Shown piece by piece: positions 43,701-49,700 of a stretch of 58,429 bases of DNA. Made by a program: the position numbers and the translations under genes. The stretch is from Pirellulales bacterium. GTDB taxonomy: Bacteria > Planctomycetota > Planctomycetia > Pirellulales > JACPPG01. Below the pieces are notes generated by a model. The model had not been told where the DNA came from, did not search any database, and saw nothing but the letters and a program-made list of their open reading frames with translations. The stretch is taken from NCBI GenBank assembly GCA_036490175.1, contig DASXEJ010000379.1, forward strand, positions 1-58,429, in the 5' to 3' direction. The number at the start of each line of letters is the position of its first letter. Position 1 is the stretch's first letter.

Positions 43701-46700
43701 ACGGTCGCCCTGGCGGCCGGCGGCGCCTCGCTAGCTAACGCCACGACTCTGGGCGCAAGCCAGGCGTATTTGGGAACGGGAGGAAACATCTCCGCAGGCA
43801 GCCTGGTTATCAGCGCGTATGGCAGCGACGGCACGCAGGTCAACGCCGACGCCTTCGGCGGCGGGGTGCTGGCCGGCGACGGCGCCATCGCAACGGCTCA
43901 AACTCAAGGGACGGCCGAAGCCTATATCGGCAACGCTTCGGTAGAGACGACCGGTGACGTATCCGTGAGCGCTTCGTCCGCCCGGTTGTCCAACGCCAAC
44001 ACGGGGGCCATCGCCGTCGGCGTAGTTGCCGGCGGAGCATCCGTATCCAATGCTACCACCGGCGGGTCAACTCTGGCCCATACCGAAGGTACCGTCCATG
44101 CTGGTGGCAACCTGCAAATCGAAGCTGCGGACGAGGACAGCTTTGCCAACGCATTGGCAAACGCGTATCAGGGCGGAATCGTTACCGGAAGTGGCGCCGT
44201 CACCAACGCTACGCTCAACTCGCAGATTCGGGCGTACGCGAACAACGGCACGAACCTGACCGTGGCTGGTAATTTGCTCGTGCAGGCGCAAAGTCTGGGC
44301 AACGTCGTCAATTCCGATGCCGAGGGGGCCAGCATTGCCGCATTCGAGGCAGGAAGTTCCAACGCCAACGCGTCTGACTCTCCCACGGTTGAAGCATCGA
44401 TACGCAACGGCGCCACAGTCGATTCCAGCGGCAGCATAACCGTCGAAGCGGTCAACACGCCGCTGGTGAGCATGAGCCTGGCCGACACTTCGGGTGGTTC
44501 GCTGATTGGCACGACCGGCGCGTCGGCGACCGCGCATGCGGCCGCAAACGTGATGAGCTTCGTCGGCGCGGCCACGGTACATGCGGCGCAATCTCTGTTG
44601 GTTCGCACCGATTCGCTCAACAACGCCCAGGCCACCGGTGATGGTACCGCGATTGGTTTGTTGCTGGGCGTGGGAGATGTGCATGCCAAAGCATTTTCCG
44701 GAAATCAAACGCAGGCCTATTTGGCAGCCGGCGCCAATGTGAACGTGGGAAATCTAACTATTCAATCTGTCGGCAATGATCTGTCTACCAGTAGCGTGGT
44801 GGGCTCGGGCGGCGGATTCATTAGCGACAACGCCACCGAGGCAGATTCGGATGTCAGCCCGAACATAGTGGCGGCGATCAACGATGGCGCCACAGTCGTT
44901 ACCACGAACTCAATAATCATCTCGGCTAAGTCCAGCCCCGAAGGGGACAGCAATTCCACGGCCAACGCCTTCGGTGCGGTCGCGGTGGGCGAGTCTGACG
45001 CGAACACCACCATTCGTCCCACCGTCGTGAGCCGCGTGGGAGGGAACGCGCATGTGACTGCGGGGGGTGATGTCACGATAGAGTCGGACTCGGGCGATTT
45101 TTCGCCCCCTTCGAACGACACGTTTAATCCCGGCGACGTCAATCTGGCGCAGAACACAATAACGTTGGCGAACCATGGTCTCAGCGATGGTAGCCAGGTC
45201 GTGTATCAGAGCGCTCCGTTCGTCCCCATCGGCGGCTTGCAGGACGGACGGCAATACAACGTGCTGGCCGTCGATGCCAATACGATCCAGTTCGGCGCTC
45301 GCTTCGACGGCGCTCAAGTCGATGCGGCCCGGGATACGATCAAAACAACCGGCACGCACGACCTCGTGACCGGTGATCGGGTTGTCTACCACAGTGACGG
45401 GCAACCGAACGTCTCGGGCCTGGTGGACGGTCAGACCTATTTCGTACGCTTGATCGATGCCACCACGATCAAACTGGCCACCACTCTCGCGGGCGCGCAG
45501 AACGCGCCGAAGAGCTTTGCGGCGACGGCCGTCGATAGCATCGGTAACACGATCAACATTCCAAGTCACGGTTTCGCCAACAACCAGGCCGTGACATACC
45601 ACGCGCCGAACACGGCGAAGAGCTTCAATTCCACGCTGGTGGATGTCGCGGAGGATTCATCCGGAAACCTGATCCGGGATACCAACGGCAAGCCGCTAGA
45701 CGATCCGGGGCAAGACGACATTCTGGTGGCCAACAACACCTTTGTTCAAGGAGAGGCTGTCCTCTACACCGCTAGCGATCCAACCAAGGCCATTGGTAAC
45801 CTGATATCAGGAACCGTCTATTACGTTATCAAAATCAACAACGATTTGATTCGCCTGGCGACAACCCCGGCATTGGCCACGGCCGGAACGGCCATCGCCT
45901 TGACCCCTGATAAGAGTTCGGCTGGCCGAACAGTCACACACGCTCTATTGCCGGCCGGCGATCTTCCGATTGGCCCGTTGGTCGATGGAACCACGTACTA
46001 TGTAGTCGTGGTCAATCCCAATCGTATTGGATTGGCCGCGACCCCAGGCGGACCACTATTGGATTTGAATGCTCTCGCGCTGACCGGCACGAGTACGCTA
46101 GGGACGGAAGGAATCGACCTGGCTCCCTCCAGCGGCAAGCAGTCACTGGACCTGGATTTCACGTCGTCGTCGACGGGCGCGAATCACCTGGCCGGTCCTA
46201 ACGGGCTGCCGCTGTCGGCATTCGGAGGTTTGTCGGGTGACGGGCAGTCCTCTTCGCTCGCCACAGGGTCCGGCGGAGGATTGTTCTTCGGCGGCCAGGC
46301 AGCCAATGCCAGCACGATCGCCACGCCCGACGTGCAGGCCTATGTCGACGTTGGAAGCGGGCAGGCCGCCATTCAGGCCCAGGGAAACATCACGATCACG
46401 TCGAATTCCATCTCCAACGTGGCAGGTCACTCGTCGAACTCCTCGGGTGGTCTGGTCGGCAGCGGACAATCCTTGGCGACGGCCAACGTCACCAACAACA
46501 ACGACGCGTATGTCGGCGACAATGCCCAGATCGTTGCCGGCGGCAACATTACGATCCAAGCCGGCTCTAACCATATTGCCGACGCCGGAGCCAGTTCGGA
46601 CGGCGGTGGCTTGATCGACTTGGCCGAAGCCGACACGTTCTCCGACATCGGTCACGACACGCGGGCGCGTACCGGAACAAACTCGAAGCTCTCGGCGGGC

Positions 46701-49700
46701 GGCACCATTTCGATCCAGGGGCTTTCCAGCACGCAGGCCTACACCGATTCTGAAGTCGATTCCGGCGGCCTCGGCGCGGATGCCAGTGCCAATGACCAAA
46801 GCCGCGGCGATGACGATCCAGGAGGCGTACGGATCGGCGTGGCCAGCGATGCCCTAACCCAGGTCGAGATCGGCGCCGGATCGCAGCTCACCGCCACCCA
46901 CGTGCAACTCAATGCCCAGGTGAACGGAACGGGCGGATCGGCCCACTCCGAAGGGAGTGCCTCGGCGGCGGGCGCCGACAATGACGCCACCGCGCGATTC
47001 GACGATTGGGAGCACGCCAACGTCAACATCTTGCACAATGCCAAGGTGACCGGAACCGCCGATGTCACGATCGTGTCTCAGGTCAACAACGTTAACATCG
47101 ACTCGGAATCCGATGTCGACACCGATGCGGCCGTCGGCGATTCGGATTCCACGGCGATCTCCTACGTGCTGACAGAAGCCGACGTGACGGCCGATACCGG
47201 AGCCCTGGTTACGACGCACACCCTCGATGTACAAGCCCTCTCCAATAACTTTGCGATCAAAGTCGTACCCCATCAAGATGGGGCGTTTTACGACAGCGGG
47301 GATGTGACCACCCGCAATATATTCAGCCCCGCGCGAGACATCGCGTGGAACAGCGACGTTTTTCTGACCGCCGGGCCGGCGCCACGTCTGGTGATCGACG
47401 CCGCAGGAAACGTCACCGAGGCGACAAACGTCTCGTATATGCAGACCGCGACGGAATTCCTGGTCCAGGACATTTCCTTCAATGATCAGGGCACGGCCCA
47501 TTTCTTTACCAACGACGTCGGCGACGGCGCGCCGCAAGGGACACTGGCCGGAAGTCAATCGACTTTCAATTTCCAAGAGAACTACGACACTGTCACGATA
47601 CTCAACGCCTCGACCAAGAATGTCGAAGTCATCAACATCGATCCAGTGAATCGACTCACTTCGCCCGAAGTGACAATCGACGTCCCGGTCGATCCTTTCT
47701 CGTTCAACGTGGGGCAAACATTCACATCGACGCTGGTCGATATCGAGAGCACCGGTCCTTCGGGTTCGGATGTGATGGTGGCTGGCACGATCAACAACCC
47801 TCTCGGCACCACGAAACTCGTCAGCGCCAGCGGTGACATTCTGCAGAGCAATGAAGAAGGCCTTGTGCTAACCAATAGCTTCCAAGCGCAGGCGCCGCTG
47901 GGTACCATCGGCGACTCGGGCGGATTCCGCTTCCCGGTCGACCTTGTCGAGAGCGGCGGACGGCCGACCCATATGTCGGTCGCCGTGGGCGATGACATCT
48001 ACATGAGCTTGCAAGGACGGCAACGCACTCTGGGGGCCACCAGCTTCACCGTCAACGTGGATTCCATTACCGCGGGGGGCGAAGTAAGCATTACCACCCA
48101 GGCCGCCGTGCGCGAAACGACGCTTCCGGCAAATTGGTACGCCGTCGAGGTCAACGAGCCGCGAACCCCGCTGCTCAGCGAAGTGATCAGTCACTTCCGT
48201 CCTGGCGCGGGGGACCCACCGCCGGTCGTAGAAACGGGCGCCTTTGCCTTTAACCCGGTGACGATCGACGCGACGTATAACTTCGGCCTCGTCCAAGGCG
48301 CGAATATCGACCTCGTCAGTTCCGCTTCTACCAATCTGATTGGGCTGAGCGGGAATACCAATATTCTCTCCACCGGCCGCCTGGTGGCCGGCACCAATGG
48401 CGCTATCGTCCTGCACGAGACCGATGGCGACATGCGGGTTGGCGTGATTCTGTCGTCGCGTGGAAACGTTACGCTCAGCGCGCCGGACTCAATCGTCGAT
48501 ACGTTCAATACCGCCGATCCGGATATCATCGCGGCCAGTATCACGCTTGCCGCGGTCAGCGGCTCGATTGGCTCGCTAGACAATCCGTTGGACATTAATA
48601 CCTCGTTCGAGGCTTCGGGTGTACTCACGGCGGATGCGGCAAAAGACATCGTGATCAACGAAACGTCGGGCGCGCTCCATGTCGTCCACGCACGGACGTC
48701 GATTGGGACGATTCAGCTGACAACGGTCGACGCCTCGAAGAATGGCGAAGATCTGTTTCTCGATCCCAATGGCGTAATTTCCACGATTTCGGGGACTATA
48801 ACGCTACGCGGGGGTGATGACGTCCGGCTAAAGCCAGGAAGTATCGTGCAGACCGGCATGGCCGCTGGCAATTCGATTACGATCCTTGGCGACTTTGGCA
48901 ATGCCGACCGAGGCGTCGGCACCAACATTGTTGTCGAAGGCACTCTCAGCGGGCCGACGATTACCATACAGGGAAATGTCGACAATGACTTTATCTCGCT
49001 GCAGGCTGCAACCGTTGTCGGTGCAATGGCGCAGATTTACGGTCTCGACGGCGATGATCACCTCGTCGGCGGCGTCAACGGCGCCGCGTTCTTTGGTGGC
49101 AACGGTCAGGACCTGATCGAGGGTGGCCCGGGCGACGACGTGATCGATGGCGGCGATGGCAACGACAACATCCTGGCCGGCGATGGCAATGACACTGTTA
49201 ATGCCGGTGCCGGCGACGATTTCATGGATGGAGGGCCGGGAACCGACTTCGGCGATGGTGGCGATGGCAACGACAACTGCATCAACTTCGAATCCGAAAT
49301 CAATTGTGAGGACGGACCGATCCTGCTGCTCACGGCGGCGGCTTCTGCGGCCAATGTTGCGAAGTCACCGGCACTCACCGAAGATCAGCTCGCACCAATT
49401 GCCAACGAGGCTCTGCAACGTTGGCTGGCCACCGTTGGATTGTCGCCAGCCCAACAAGAGCTATTGGAAAGCGCGACGATTATCGTCGCTGATTTGCCAG
49501 ACCAATTGCTCGCGGAAACCATGCGGTCCACGATCATCGTCGACACAACCGCTGCCGGATGGGGCTGGTTTGTCGACGGTACGCCCAGCGATGACAGCGA
49601 GTTCCTGACACAACGGGGAACTTCGCAGCTGCAAGCGCCCGCGGGTACTGCCGCCGACGGCCATATGGACCTGCTGACTGCGGTCATGCACGAGATGGGA

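Noticed and set aside
38270..45000. Possible CRISPR or satellite DNA in the repetitive region
   Set aside because: The repeats are protein-level with diverged codons and an intact frame; no short identical direct repeats with unique spacers are present.
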